This document shows, piece by piece, positions 31,771 through 41,245 of a DNA stretch of 64,000 nt; positions within the stretch are counted from its first letter, which is position 1; the number at the start of each line of letters is the position of its first letter. The translations under genes and the position numbers were made by a program. The notes under the pieces were generated by a model. That model had not been told where the DNA came from, did not search any database, and was given only the letters and a program-made list of their open reading frames with translations. The stretch is from CAVVSQ01 sp963848825 (lineage in GTDB: Bacteria; Planctomycetota; Planctomycetia; Gemmatales; Gemmataceae), in NCBI GenBank assembly GCA_963848825.1, contig CAWKFA010000015.1:1-64000 (forward strand), read 5' to 3'.

Positions 31771-32346
31771 TCAGGAATTCTGTGATTCCTTTTGGCCGTA
31801 CACCTCATGGTGCAGCCAGGCACGGGCATACGCCCAGTGTTCATATGCAGTGGAGCGGGAGATACCTGTCAGTTCTGCGGCTTGTTCCACCGACAAACCC
31901 GCGAAGAAGCGCAGTTTGACCAGTTGGGCGGCCGCTGGATCAGCGCTCTCTAACTCGGCAACCGCCTCATTGATTCGCAACAGCTCATCGGGCGCTTCGA
32001 ACGAAGCAACCTCGGCATGTTCAAGCGTGACCCGGTTATGTTCCCCGCCGTGCTTGAGCCGCTTCTTGCGGCGTGCATTCTCGATGAGAATGCGCCGCAT
32101 TGCCTCGGCCGCCGCTGCGAAGAAATGCCCGATGCTGTTCCATTGCTGGGCTTTTTCTACGTCTACCATCCGAACGTACGCTTCGTGGACCAGTGCCGTG
32201 GCGTCCAACGTTTGGCCAGGGTTCTCTTGCGCGAGCCTTTGCGCGGCGAGTCGCCGGAGTTCGTCGTAGACCAAGGGGAGTAATTGGTTTGCCGCGGCGG
32301 TGTCGCCTTGCTCGATCGCGTTCAGGATTTGCGTCACCTCGCTCAT
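31771..32346 (-). CDS. ECF sigma factor, TIGR02999 family (kinase-linked)
   Basis: 192 residues from ATG 32346 (MSEVTQILNAIEQGDTAAAN). Region 2 has LVYDELRRLAAQRLAQENPG and TALVHEAYVRMVD, region 4 LVKLRFFAGLSVEQAAELTG with HTH SRSTAYEHWAYARAWL. An upstream in-frame extension to 32406 lacks similarity to the paralogue at 42469 and is left out. No anti-sigma gene is nearby; instead the Ser/Thr kinase gene follows on the same strand, the arrangement known for the kinase-linked (STK) ECF groups of Planctomycetes. It likely directs transcription after phosphorylation or release by the kinase. Product is intact. Confidence 0.9.
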   Translation of the reverse strand: MSEVTQILNAIEQGDTAAANQLLPLVYDELRRLAAQRLAQENPGQTLDATALVHEAYVRMVDVEKAQQWNSIGHFFAAAAEAMRRILIENARRKKRLKHGGEHNRVTLEHAEVASFEAPDELLRINEAVAELESADPAAAQLVKLRFFAGLSVEQAAELTGISRSTAYEHWAYARAWLHHEVYGQKESQNS

Positions 32347-32567
32347 GCGTTTAAGGATACCCGCCGCCGATTGGTCCGTCAATTTGCTGGGAATTCCGTG
32401 TGCCAACGACTGATGGACTTGGCCCGCAAGCGCGGGGACGTTTCCAGGTCGTCTTGTCCAGCTTCATGAAGTGATCTCGCCGTGTACGCAAAAAGCCCTT
32501 GGCCGTCATGTCGGAAGGCCATGGGCGTCGACCCGTTAGTTGCTCTCCTACCATCCAGGTTCATCCT

Positions 32568-33065
32568 TCACGAAAACTTGTCGGTCCTGCCTGTTTCATA
32601 TACAAGGGAACCGTCTTTTTCTCGTTGGGAGAGATAATCAGCAATCACTTGCGCTTGAACTTCCGAATCTGCATCAATGGCAAGCAGATTGGTTGAACTC
32701 CATTCCGTTAGACAGCCAAGGTGGGCGGCAAACTCAACGACCTCATCTCGACTATCCGCTGGAGAAGAACCGCCAAACCAAACCCGAAAGCAATAACGGC
32801 CAGATGGTTTTAACACTCGTTGGAAGACATAACGGGCGTCACCTTCCAGCCCGGTTTCAACGACATCGCCTAGTGCAAGGTCGTATAAGAAGAACGGGAT
32901 GCAGCAAATCTCAAACTGGTTTTCGGCTATCTGCCTGCACCAAAGCTGTTCCCATTCCTTTGAGGACGTATTCTCGCCACTAATTGGCGAGAGACGTCCC
33001 TTAATCAGAAAGTTCGCACAATCCCGCCACACGGGATTCGCATGAGCCGCAGTATTGTCTTGCAT
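32568..33065 (-). CDS. DUF4265 family protein
   Basis: 166 residues from ATG 33065 (MQDNTAAHANPVWRDCANFL). DUF4265 signature features: CIPFFLYDLALGDVVETG, a central beta-hairpin region RYVFQRVLKPSGRYCFRVWF, and the C-terminal STNLLAIDADSE....VIADYL block. The family occurs widely, often near secretion or toxin-related genes, but its function is unknown. No signal peptide. Longer N-terminal extensions in the same frame (to 33281) have no family character. Confidence 0.7.
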   Translation of the reverse strand: MQDNTAAHANPVWRDCANFLIKGRLSPISGENTSSKEWEQLWCRQIAENQFEICCIPFFLYDLALGDVVETGLEGDARYVFQRVLKPSGRYCFRVWFGGSSPADSRDEVVEFAAHLGCLTEWSSTNLLAIDADSEVQAQVIADYLSQREKDGSLVYETGRTDKFS

Positions 33066-33358
33066 TTGACACGCCTCTTTAGGTTCACAAGGGCGGCCAC
33101 GGCCCCACATAGCCAGCCGGGGGGAGTGACAGTAGCGTAGTATCGCTTTGCGCCGCTTTACCGGACACTCATCCCTCCTGACCGACTGCGATTTCCGGGT
33201 TAAGAGGCATTGCAGGGGCATGTACCCTACAATATAAACCGCAACCCGGCGTGCTGCCCAGCAAATCCAAGTACACCTCAAGGCCGTCTTCTATCTGGTT
33301 CTATTTGGTTATACCTGTTAAGAATTGCCCTGAGTACTTCTCATGGGAGGGGGGTTTC

Positions 33359-35212
33359 ATGCGTCGTTTTTGTCTCGTTGCGGCAGTCGTGGGTGGTATT
33401 CTCACGCACCTGGTGGCCCAAAGAAACGTCGCCTGGGCGTCGGAAACCGTGGGGAATGACCCGCTCGGCGAGAAAAACGTCACTGCAACCCTAATCTCCC
33501 CGCGCCAGGATTACTTTCTGGGTGAAAACATCATGATCCGTTATCGCCTGGAAAATACCGGCAAAGCGCCTGTGCGCTATGAAATAGGCGCTTTCTATCC
33601 AATGCTGCGACGAAACGACGGCTACCGGATTAGCGCGGTATTGCTCGACGATAATGGCCAACCCTCCACTCAATCGGCACCGGCGATCCCCGGACCCGAA
33701 AATCGTGGCGGCCGGATCACCCACTGGGAATTATTGCCCGGCCAAATTCATCAGCATACCCTTTATCTCCCGCGCTATTTCCGCTTTGAAAAGCCGGGCA
33801 AGTATCGCATTCGGATTGCCAATGTGGCACGATTGGATCCGGACAAGGAATTTTCCGCCGCCGAAATAACCCTCACGCTGAAGCTGCCGACTGCCAAGGA
33901 AGCCCGGGCCGTTTATGAACGAATGAAAAAGCTGCCGGACGAACCGGTGGCAGGCATCGAGAATGCTTTCGACACCGAAATCGCTGATTTTGAAGCTCTC
34001 CATCAGCCGATTTATTTGCCCATCCTGGCTGAATTCGCCGCCAAGAAGGATGGGAACGCCTTAACCGGCATCGGCAAGAGTCATACCGCCGAGGCGACTG
34101 CGGCCCTGGCCAAGCTAATCGAACCGGCCTTGAATGCCAATGACCTGGATTTTGCCCTGCTTGTCTACCTCCAGCTGGAGGACCGGCTGCCGAACCCTCG
34201 ATATTATCAAAATGAAAAAACCGACCCATCCTACCACAAATACAATGCGCCCCAGCGGGCCTTCCTTGAAAAAGTCTGGCGGCCTGAATTCGCCCAGCCC
34301 TTGCGGCAACTGGCCGGCCGTCTGGCCCGCGACCCCGGCGGTAAAGGACTCGGCGACCTCAGTTATATCTTCGAATGTGTCGGCTTGCCCGAGGATCTGC
34401 CCGACCTGATGCGCGGCTACACCCAAGCCATCGAGGCCACCAAAACTTTGCCGTTCGAGACGCACCAGTATTTCCGTCCGCGCGGCTCGGCCTATAATTT
34501 TCGATTCTCCACCAGGCAACTTTTAGCTCGCGGGGCCAAGGTGCCGACTGCACCGAAGACGCCAGGCGAGGCGGCTGTGTATTTCATTGCCCTGTTGGAG
34601 CGCCCGGATTCTCGCCCGGCCGACTGGCCCAAACAGGTGGTCCGTTGGTTGCAGGACGACTCACCCTACCTCCGCGAGTTCGTGCTCGACCACACGCCTG
34701 AGCCATTTCCCGCGGCGGCCCTGGACATGTTGCCCCAGCTTATGGCCGACGAATACATCGATTTGCAAATTGCCGCCTGTCACGTTGCCCGCACACACCC
34801 TCGGCCCGCCTACAAGGAGCCGTTGCAAACCATTTTGTTAAAGGGCAAGGAGGAGCACTTGCTCAATGCCGCAACCAAGGCCGGCCTGGCGAACGGCCTT
34901 ACGAACGATCGCATTCTCGAAATCTGGCTGAATAGGCTCGGCGGCGACGACTTGGCGGGCAAAGCAGTGAGCCGTTTTTTGGCGACGATTTTGGCCGCTG
35001 ACAATTGCAGTTCCCAGCAGCGCGAACTCCCTGAAACGATCCGAATCACTTTTACGGCCCGCTCGAAACAATTCATCGAAGCCAATCGGGAAAAACTCCG
35101 CGACGGGCACCGCTTCAAAATTGGGGACCCGGAAATCACCGAAGACTTGGTGCCGATGGGTTTTGGTTTTCATCACCAGGGAAAGCTATGGCCGGCCGGG
35201 AATAACCAGTAG
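33359..35212 (+). CDS. Secreted protein with Ig-like N-terminal domain and helical repeats
   Basis: ATG at 33359, directly behind a strong GGGAGGGGGG site; signal peptide MRRFCLVAAVVGGILTHLVA. Residues 40-190 are beta-rich (TATLISPRQDYFLGENIMIR, YRIRIANVARLDPDKEFSAA) like bacterial Ig-type folds; residues 200-610 are alpha-helical and HEAT-like (EATAALAKLIEPALNANDLD, AALDMLPQLMADEYIDLQIA). About 617 residues, intact. It resembles Planctomycete secreted proteins with helical repeats used for protein binding, no enzyme motif seen. A WD40 gene begins 21 bp behind its stop, so the two are likely co-transcribed. Confidence 0.7.
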   Translation: MRRFCLVAAVVGGILTHLVAQRNVAWASETVGNDPLGEKNVTATLISPRQDYFLGENIMIRYRLENTGKAPVRYEIGAFYPMLRRNDGYRISAVLLDDNGQPSTQSAPAIPGPENRGGRITHWELLPGQIHQHTLYLPRYFRFEKPGKYRIRIANVARLDPDKEFSAAEITLTLKLPTAKEARAVYERMKKLPDEPVAGIENAFDTEIADFEALHQPIYLPILAEFAAKKDGNALTGIGKSHTAEATAALAKLIEPALNANDLDFALLVYLQLEDRLPNPRYYQNEKTDPSYHKYNAPQRAFLEKVWRPEFAQPLRQLAGRLARDPGGKGLGDLSYIFECVGLPEDLPDLMRGYTQAIEATKTLPFETHQYFRPRGSAYNFRFSTRQLLARGAKVPTAPKTPGEAAVYFIALLERPDSRPADWPKQVVRWLQDDSPYLREFVLDHTPEPFPAAALDMLPQLMADEYIDLQIAACHVARTHPRPAYKEPLQTILLKGKEEHLLNAATKAGLANGLTNDRILEIWLNRLGGDDLAGKAVSRFLATILAADNCSSQQRELPETIRITFTARSKQFIEANREKLRDGHRFKIGDPEITEDLVPMGFGFHHQGKLWPAGNNQ

Positions 35213-35233
35213 AGGGTTAGCAAGGAACAATTC

Positions 35234-37733
35234 ATGAATCCGTTTTGCCTATCGCTCCTTGTTGCTGCCTGGATTGGTCAATCACCAGCCGGAAGGGAAC
35301 GTGTAGACGGCCAGGGCGACCCGTTGCCGCCGAACGCACTTGTTCGCCTGGGTTCGCAGCGTTTTCGCGGAGACGCTGTCGCCGTGTCAAGGGCCATCGC
35401 GATGTCGCCGGACGGAAAGGTGCTCGCTTCGACTGAGATCGGCCCTGTCGTTCGTGTATGGGAAGCAGCGACGGGGAAAATACTCCGCGAATTGCGCGGC
35501 CACAAAGGAAGTGTCTTGGACTTTAATTTCTCACCGGATGGCAAGGTCCTTGCCAGCGCCGGTTCCGACAAAACGGTTCGACTTTGGAACATCGAAACGG
35601 GAGAGGTTCACCTTCAACTTGAAGCGACTCCACAAGCGATCACGTCCGTGGCCTACTCCCCCGATGGCGCCATGATTGCCGGCGGTTGTCAAGATGCCAC
35701 GATCCGCCTTTGGGATGCGCGCACGGGGAAGGAGCGCGTCAAATCAAAGGACACGGGGCCGGCGTGACGTCCGTCGTTTTCTCCTCGGACGGCAAGACGC
35801 TTGCCTCCGGCAGCACGGATAAAACCATCGGCCTTTGGGAAACAGCCACCGGCAACCTACGTGCGGCGTTTCGAGGGACACCAAAGTGGTGTCCATGCCG
35901 TGGCCTTTTCTCCGGACGGCAAGAAATTGTTCTCCGGAAGTCGGCCAACGGAAAGCCTGGGCATTTCCTCCTTCGCCAGAAGTAGCGGGCCCAAACCTTT
36001 TCAGGACAAGAATAGCTCTTTGCGAATCTGGAATGTAGCAAGTGGGATAGTCCGGTTCATTTTGCCAGGTCCCATACAAGGCGTTGATTCCCTTATCTGC
36101 GCACCAGATGGCAAGACGGTGGCCGTGGTTGGCGGGGACTATACCGTTGGCCTTTACGATACGGCGACGGGCCAGGAACTCTGGCAGGTGGGCGGCGAAA
36201 TTCCCTGGGTTCGCAGGGCTGTTTTTGCTGATAGGGGCAAAATGCTGATCACCGCCGGCGACACGGCAATTCATACCAGGGACACGGCCACCGGCAAGGA
36301 GATACCACGCGTGGTGGGACATTCTCGTTGCATCTGCGCCGTGGCCTTTGCGCCCGACGGGAACATGGTGGCCACCGGTAGTTGGGATCACACGATTCGC
36401 TTGTGGGACTCAGTCAAAGGGGCTGAACTGTTTGTTTTGAAAGGGCACCAGGGGGGCATCATGTCGGTGGCTTTTAGCCCGGACGGTGCACTTTTGGCCT
36501 CGGCCAGCGAAGACCGGACCCTACGAATTTGGGACACGAAAACCGGCAAGGAAAGCCGCTCTTTCAAGGGGCACGAGGACTTTGCCGAAGCCGTCGGCTT
36601 TTCCGCGGATGGGAAGGTCCTGGTCTCCGGCGGGGTGGATCGAACCATGCGCCTTTGGGATGTGGCCGGCGGACAACAAATCTCCCGTCAACCTCTGGCG
36701 GCTCAGACCCGCATTAGCAAAGTAGCTGTGGCCCCTGATGGAAAACAATTGGCCTTGCTAAACCTAGAAGGCAAACCGGCGGGCGAATCCGTTGTCCGAG
36801 TTTACGAAACCGACACGGGTAAGGAGATTCGGAAATTGCCCGCCGGGGGATTTGGAGTCAATTGCCTCGTCTTTTCCAGGAGCGGAAAAATCCTCGCGAC
36901 CGGCAATCATGATGGGACTGTGAGCCTTTGGGATTTGGCTACGGGCGAGCAAAGTCGCATCGGTCAGAAAGGTGACGCCGCGGTGTCGTCCCTGGCATTT
37001 TCCGACAATGGCCGGGTACTCGCGGCGGGGGGGTTGGATCGGACCGTCCGCATCCAGGAATTGGCAACCGGCCTGGAGCGCTTGCGTTTCGAGGGCCCTC
37101 CGAATTGTTACTCTCTGGCGTTCGATCCGGCCGGCAAGCGGCTGGTCTCCGGATGGTTCAACTCAACCGCGATTATCTGGGATGTCGGCGTTGGCCTCTC
37201 TGAGCGCCCCGCTCTCACGGTTGAGCAGCGAAACTCCCTGTGGGAGGACCTGAAAAGCGCGGATGCGAAAAAAGCTTATCAGGCGATCAAGGAGTTGGCC
37301 GGTGAACCCAAACATTCCGTGGCATTGATTCGAGATCAAGTACGCCTGGTTGCCGAAGAAGACCTGGCGCGAATCGACCGCTTGATCGCGGAGTTGGACA
37401 GCGACAATTTCGCAACCCGGCAAAAAGCGACGACGGAACTCAAGAAACTGGGGTCTACCGCCGCCGGCAAACTGTCGAAAGTGATAGAAGGCGGGCCCAG
37501 CCTTGAGTTGACAGGCCGCGTAAGGATTCTTCTGGCGACCCTCAAGCAGCAACCGCTGGAAACAGAGGCCCTGCGTACCCTGAGGGCGATTGAAGTTCTG
37601 GAATGCATTGGGACGGCCGAGGCGCCGCCGGACGCTCGAAGCATTGGCCCAGCGTTCCCCATGGCTTCAACCGTTTGTACAGGCCAGGGAAGCTCTGGAA
37701 CGCCTCGGCAAACAAGCGCCACCCATTCGCTAA
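35234..37733 (+). CDS. Secreted WD40-repeat protein with Planctomycete WD40-tail domain (three frameshifts)
   Basis: Signal peptide MNPFCLSLLVAAWIG. Two seven-bladed propellers can be counted: blades such as VRVWEAATGKILRELRGHKG, VRLWNIETGEV, IRLWDSVKGAELFVLKGHQG, LRIWDTKTGKESRSFKGHED, MRLWDVAGGQ and VSLWDLATGEQ. The frame changes near 35745 and 35875. The helical tail (LIAELDSDNFATRQKATTEL, ALRTLRAIEVLECIGTAEA) is the typical Planctomycete WD40 tail; near 37620 a last frame change restores its ending ALAQRSPWLQPFV and stop at 37733. Family role: scaffold in the periplasm; no enzymatic motif. Confidence 0.75.
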
Positions 37734-37998
37734 TAATGTTTAACCCGATTTTAAGGATTAACTTTAATAGCTAGGCGTCGTTCCCCCAAAGAGCAAGCAA
37801 ATAGTTCTTGCTAATGGTTTACCAAGAACGCTAGACCTGGGTGAGCGGTTTATCGTTGAAATAAAGTTCAGATATGAGTTTGTTTCCGGCACCAGTGAAA
37901 AGTCCGATTTATGGGTTCTGGAAGTTGACAATAACAATAAAGCCAAGGTGCTTGGTGAGGCCGCAGGTGTTACGTTGCCGGCAATTGGGCCAAATTAA
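37734..37998 (+). CDS. Small ORF or gene fragment, possibly frameshifted
   Basis: A frame ending at 37998 encodes a 65-residue beta-rich piece (VPPKSKQIVLANGLPRTLDL, then ERFIVEIKFRYEFVSGTSE and WVLEVDNNNKAKVLG). It has no ATG of its own. An ATG at 37737 in another frame (MFNPILRINFNS) could start it if a base is missing near 37775. Function unknown. It lies between the WD40 gene and the LRR gene. Confidence 0.3.
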
Positions 37999-38022
37999 AA
38001 CCGAATTTATAGAGAGGACTGG

Positions 38023-39129
38023 ATGTTTATTAAATTCAGTATGGTAGTAACCACAGCAACTTTTCTTGTGTCTTTGCCACAAGACACTGCGAATACGCCG
38101 ACACCTGGTGAGCTTGTCGTGATAAACCTTGTTGAAAGCCTTGAAGGGCACGCCACGTCAACTTCTGTTGTCTTAGGCGCTGTTCTTAGTGATAGTCACC
38201 TTCAATCGATTGGGAAGCTGACACGGTTGGAATCCTTAGACCTCCGATTTTCCAAATTTACTGAATCATCGCTTTTGCATTTGGAAAAGCTAGAAGAATT
38301 GAATGAAATTACGTTAAGCTTTTCTAGTATTAGCGACCCTGGGCTTGCACCACTGGCGAAACTAAAATCGCTCCGTTCTTTATATCTATACGATACTAAA
38401 TTGACGGACGAGGGAGTAAAGCACATTGGGAAAATGGCAGGGTTAGAACTCCTTGGACTTGACAACACCAAAATTACGGATAACGCTTTGGCGGATATCG
38501 CTAAACTCGAAAGTCTTTGGTGGTTGAGCCTTCGGGAGACCGACATCGGCGACCGTGGCCTAAAATCAATTTCCCAGATGAAAAAAATAGCCGCGTTACT
38601 CCTTCAGGGTACGCGAATTTCCGATTTGGGCTTGGCGCATATTGCCAACTTACAAAAGTTAGAGGACCTTGATCTTGAAGGCACACAAATCACGGATATA
38701 GGCATGAAAGAAATAGCAAAGTTGCCATCGCTCAGTATGTTAATGTTATCAAAAACCCGAATCACGGATGAAGGGGTGAAGATTTTAGGAACGCTCCAAA
38801 ATATTGAGATTCTAACGCTTTCTGAGACGTTAATCGGTGATCGTGCATTGGCCCATATTGGAAAATCGGGACTAACAAACTTAAAACAATTACAATTGGA
38901 AACGACAGCTATTACGGACAAAGGTATAGAATATCTCGTGGCTTTAACGCAAATACGAAGGCTTTTTGTAGGAGGTTGTCGTATTACGGATTCGTCAGTA
39001 GGGCATCTTTCATCGCTTAAAGAGCTTGAATACCTAGACATTTCTGGAACAGGTATTACAAAAGAAGGCCAGAAGGCGATCCAAAAGGCCCTTCCCAAAT
39101 GCGACATTAAAGGCTTCTTGGAGGAATAA
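38023..39129 (+). CDS. Leucine-rich repeat protein
   Basis: 368 residues, intact; AGAGAGG about 8 bases ahead of ATG. N-terminal hydrophobic stretch (FSMVVTTATFLVSLPQ) is a likely signal peptide. About eleven LRR units with 23-24 residue spacing (SLYLYDTKLTDEGVKHIGKM, LEDLDLEGTQITDIGMKEIA, LEYLDISGTGITKEGQKAIQ). Same LRR subtype as the gene at 18609 and equally A/T-rich, but sequences differ, so they are distant paralogues. Probably exported, binding partner unknown. Confidence 0.85.
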   Translation: MFIKFSMVVTTATFLVSLPQDTANTPTPGELVVINLVESLEGHATSTSVVLGAVLSDSHLQSIGKLTRLESLDLRFSKFTESSLLHLEKLEELNEITLSFSSISDPGLAPLAKLKSLRSLYLYDTKLTDEGVKHIGKMAGLELLGLDNTKITDNALADIAKLESLWWLSLRETDIGDRGLKSISQMKKIAALLLQGTRISDLGLAHIANLQKLEDLDLEGTQITDIGMKEIAKLPSLSMLMLSKTRITDEGVKILGTLQNIEILTLSETLIGDRALAHIGKSGLTNLKQLQLETTAITDKGIEYLVALTQIRRLFVGGCRITDSSVGHLSSLKELEYLDISGTGITKEGQKAIQKALPKCDIKGFLEE

Positions 39130-39150
39130 ATAACACGGTATTAAAGCAAC

Positions 39151-39222
39151 GAAGGCTTACGCCAGAAACGCATATATCTCGGCCTGGAAGCGAAAAGCGC
39201 GGGGCGGGGAGTGAGCGGGCAC
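39151..39222 (+). pseudogene. Fragment of the same HTH-like/ISAzo13-type protein as at 22925
   Basis: In the plus frame from 39151 the sequence reads EGLRQKRIYLGLEAKSAGRG, matching QK(R)LYIGLEAKKRGAGS of the small protein at 22925; nucleotides in GCGGGGCGGGGAG(C/T)GAGCGGGC match closely. Neither start nor end survives. A relic of a duplicated gene or element. Confidence 0.45.
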
Positions 39223-39779
39223 CCGGCGATCCAAACATTTGGCGGAGAAAAACGGTCACTTCCCTGAGCTGTGCATCGGCCATAACGAGTGCCTCCTAGG
39301 GGTTATTTATCCTATATAGTGCCGGCAACGAGGCGGTCACAGCAAGAATTTCAAGAAAAAATGTGTTCATGAACCAAATCCGTATGGTGTGATGCATTGG
39401 AAGCCCCCACGTGGGGCCGAGCGAAAATGCCCGACCCGCGCCGCTTTTTGGGCGGTTTTTCTGCAGCAATGAGACTTCGGCGGTTGCGATTAGCTCTCCA
39501 TGCGGGGACTGGTCGGCACCGGGACCTGCTGTTTCTTCAGGACGGTGGCGGCTTCGTCGGGTCATGTCGGCCTGGTTCAGGCGAGCTGGCGGCGTCATCG
39601 CAATCGATCTGCCGGGCTATATAATTGAGCAGATGTAGCCCGACCGCTTTACAAGCCAGGGCGCGACACTTTATCATGACATCCGCGCCTACAACACACC
39701 TATCCCTGCTGGGGGAGTTCCTACCGGTCGCGTGGCTGATCTCTGACAAGTTGCGGTCATCCGTTGAGGAAATACAAGC
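39223..39779. other. Intergenic region with a dispersed repeat
   Basis: No supported gene. Contains 39479-39518, a copy of the segment at 27632-27672. Nothing else recognisable; the promoter for the following gene presumably lies near 39700-39770. Confidence 0.4.
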
Positions 39780-41087
39780 ATGAGCGACTTGAGAGCCTTC
39801 GCAAACTACTTGAAGAATCAACCGGCGGGTGCGGCACCGGTGAACGATGCGTCGCCGGCCGATGGCGCGGCGCCGGCACCGGCGCCGGCCAGTAACACTT
39901 CGACAACCGTTCTATCGCCCGGTTCGCCCAACCCCTCCTTCCGTGGGCAAAAGGTGACATGGACGGCGCAAGTGACGCTGGCCGACGGAACGCCGGCGAC
40001 CGGGACAGTGACGTTCGATGCGATCAAAGCCGCGGGTGGATTGATGGCATTGGGGCGGGTGCCTCTGTCGGGCGGGAAAGCGAGTGTGGCGGTAGCGTCC
40101 CGACCCCGACCAAGTACACGATAAAAGCAACCTACCCCGATACTGGAGGCGTCAAGGGATCCCATGCCGAGCAGCCGCAGGAGGTAAAGCTCTCGCCCGA
40201 TCAAATGAAAAACCAGCAGGACAATGTCGCGAAGGCCAGCAAGGAATTCGGCAGCGGCGGCACGGATTTCAACAAATTGACGGGGGCCGACACGCTGGAC
40301 GCGAAGCCAGAAGGCAATTTTTGACAAGAAACTCAAGCAAGCCATCGAAGCGACTCCGGGGTCCCAGGACGGCGCGATCGGTGAAGGCGACCTCAAGCAG
40401 GTGGCCCAAATGGTCGCCGACCAGGCCAACGCCCTCGCCAAAACCAAACTGGGCGATGCTGTCAATAAGCTCGCAGCCGAATCACCGACGCTGAAGGACA
40501 ACCTCGTCGATCTCCAGAACAGGGACTGGACGATCAAGCCTGTCGCCGCCGGCCAGGAGAGCTATACCGATCGCCCGAACAAGATCATCTATGTCGCCCA
40601 GAATGCTAGCGCCAAAGACGTTGCCGAGACACTGGCACACGAGACCGGCCATGCCGAGTATGCCAAGCCCGCCGACCCCTCGGTGGAAGACCCCAGCCCC
40701 ACCGTTGCCAAGGGCAGAGACTACATCCGCCGGTCTGTTGAGAATAGCCTACTTGACGAAGGCCAGGCGCAGATCGTGGCATGTCAGACTGCCAAGGAAC
40801 TGGAGGCGAAGGGCGAAACGGGCGTCAGCATTCCGGGCAATCACTCCGCGGCGTACAAGGCCGTTTACGTCAAGATCGCGGCGGGCACGCTCACCATGGA
40901 TCAAGGTCGCAAGGAAATGGCCAAAATCATGGGCACGGAAGTGGTCAGCGGGCCCGGTGGCTCCAATTACGTCGACTACTATTCGGGCGCGCCCTGTACC
41001 GACTGGAACACCAAGCACCCGGAAGCCCCCATTCCGGTCGCGTCAGGGCAAAAATGGCCTGCAACCCGTGTCAGTGTGTTCCCGTAA
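39780..41087 (+). CDS. Ig-like domain plus zincin-type metallopeptidase, possible polymorphic toxin (two frameshifts)
   Basis: ATG at 39780 (MSDLRAFANYLKNQPAGAAP), no Sec signal. An alanine/proline-rich linker leads to a Big_3-like Ig domain (TTVLSPGSPNPSFRGQKVTW, PATGTVTFDAIKAAGG). Frame changes near 40095 and 40318 (TTTTT run) continue through a charged helical part into a 200-residue C-terminal domain. This holds a zincin motif HETGH at nt 40638-40652 (VAETLAHETGHAEYAKPA) and a downstream acidic NSLLDEGQAQIVACQTAKEL that can supply the third zinc ligand or catalytic acid. The domain order, signal-less N-terminus and neighbouring small gene at 41246 resemble secreted effector/immunity pairs; no secretion apparatus is visible. 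Enzyme activity: zinc peptidase by motif; target unknown. Confidence 0.55.
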
Positions 41088-41118
41088 TCCAGAGTGCTTG
41101 AGTGCGGGCGTTTCCTAG

Positions 41119-41215
41119 CAGCCCGTTGAAAAAGGGGTCAGACCCCCTTGAAGCGAACAGGTTTTCAACGTTTTGCAGGGTATTGAAGGGGTCTGACCCC
41201 TTTTTCAACGGGCTG
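41119..41215. repeat. REPIN-like inverted repeat (GGGGTCAGACCCC hairpin)
   Basis: Left arm 41119-41146 (CAGCCCGTTGAAAAAGGGGT then CAGACCCC) is matched in inverse orientation at 41188-41215; spacer about 41 bases. The core GGGGTC(A/T)GACCCC is itself palindromic. This pattern is typical of REP-type sequences mobilised by RAYT (IS200/IS605-like) transposases; none is in the window. It may also act as a terminator for the peptidase gene. Confidence 0.7.
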
Positions 41216-41245
41216 CCAGTCTGGGTACTGACCAAGGAGTGACGT

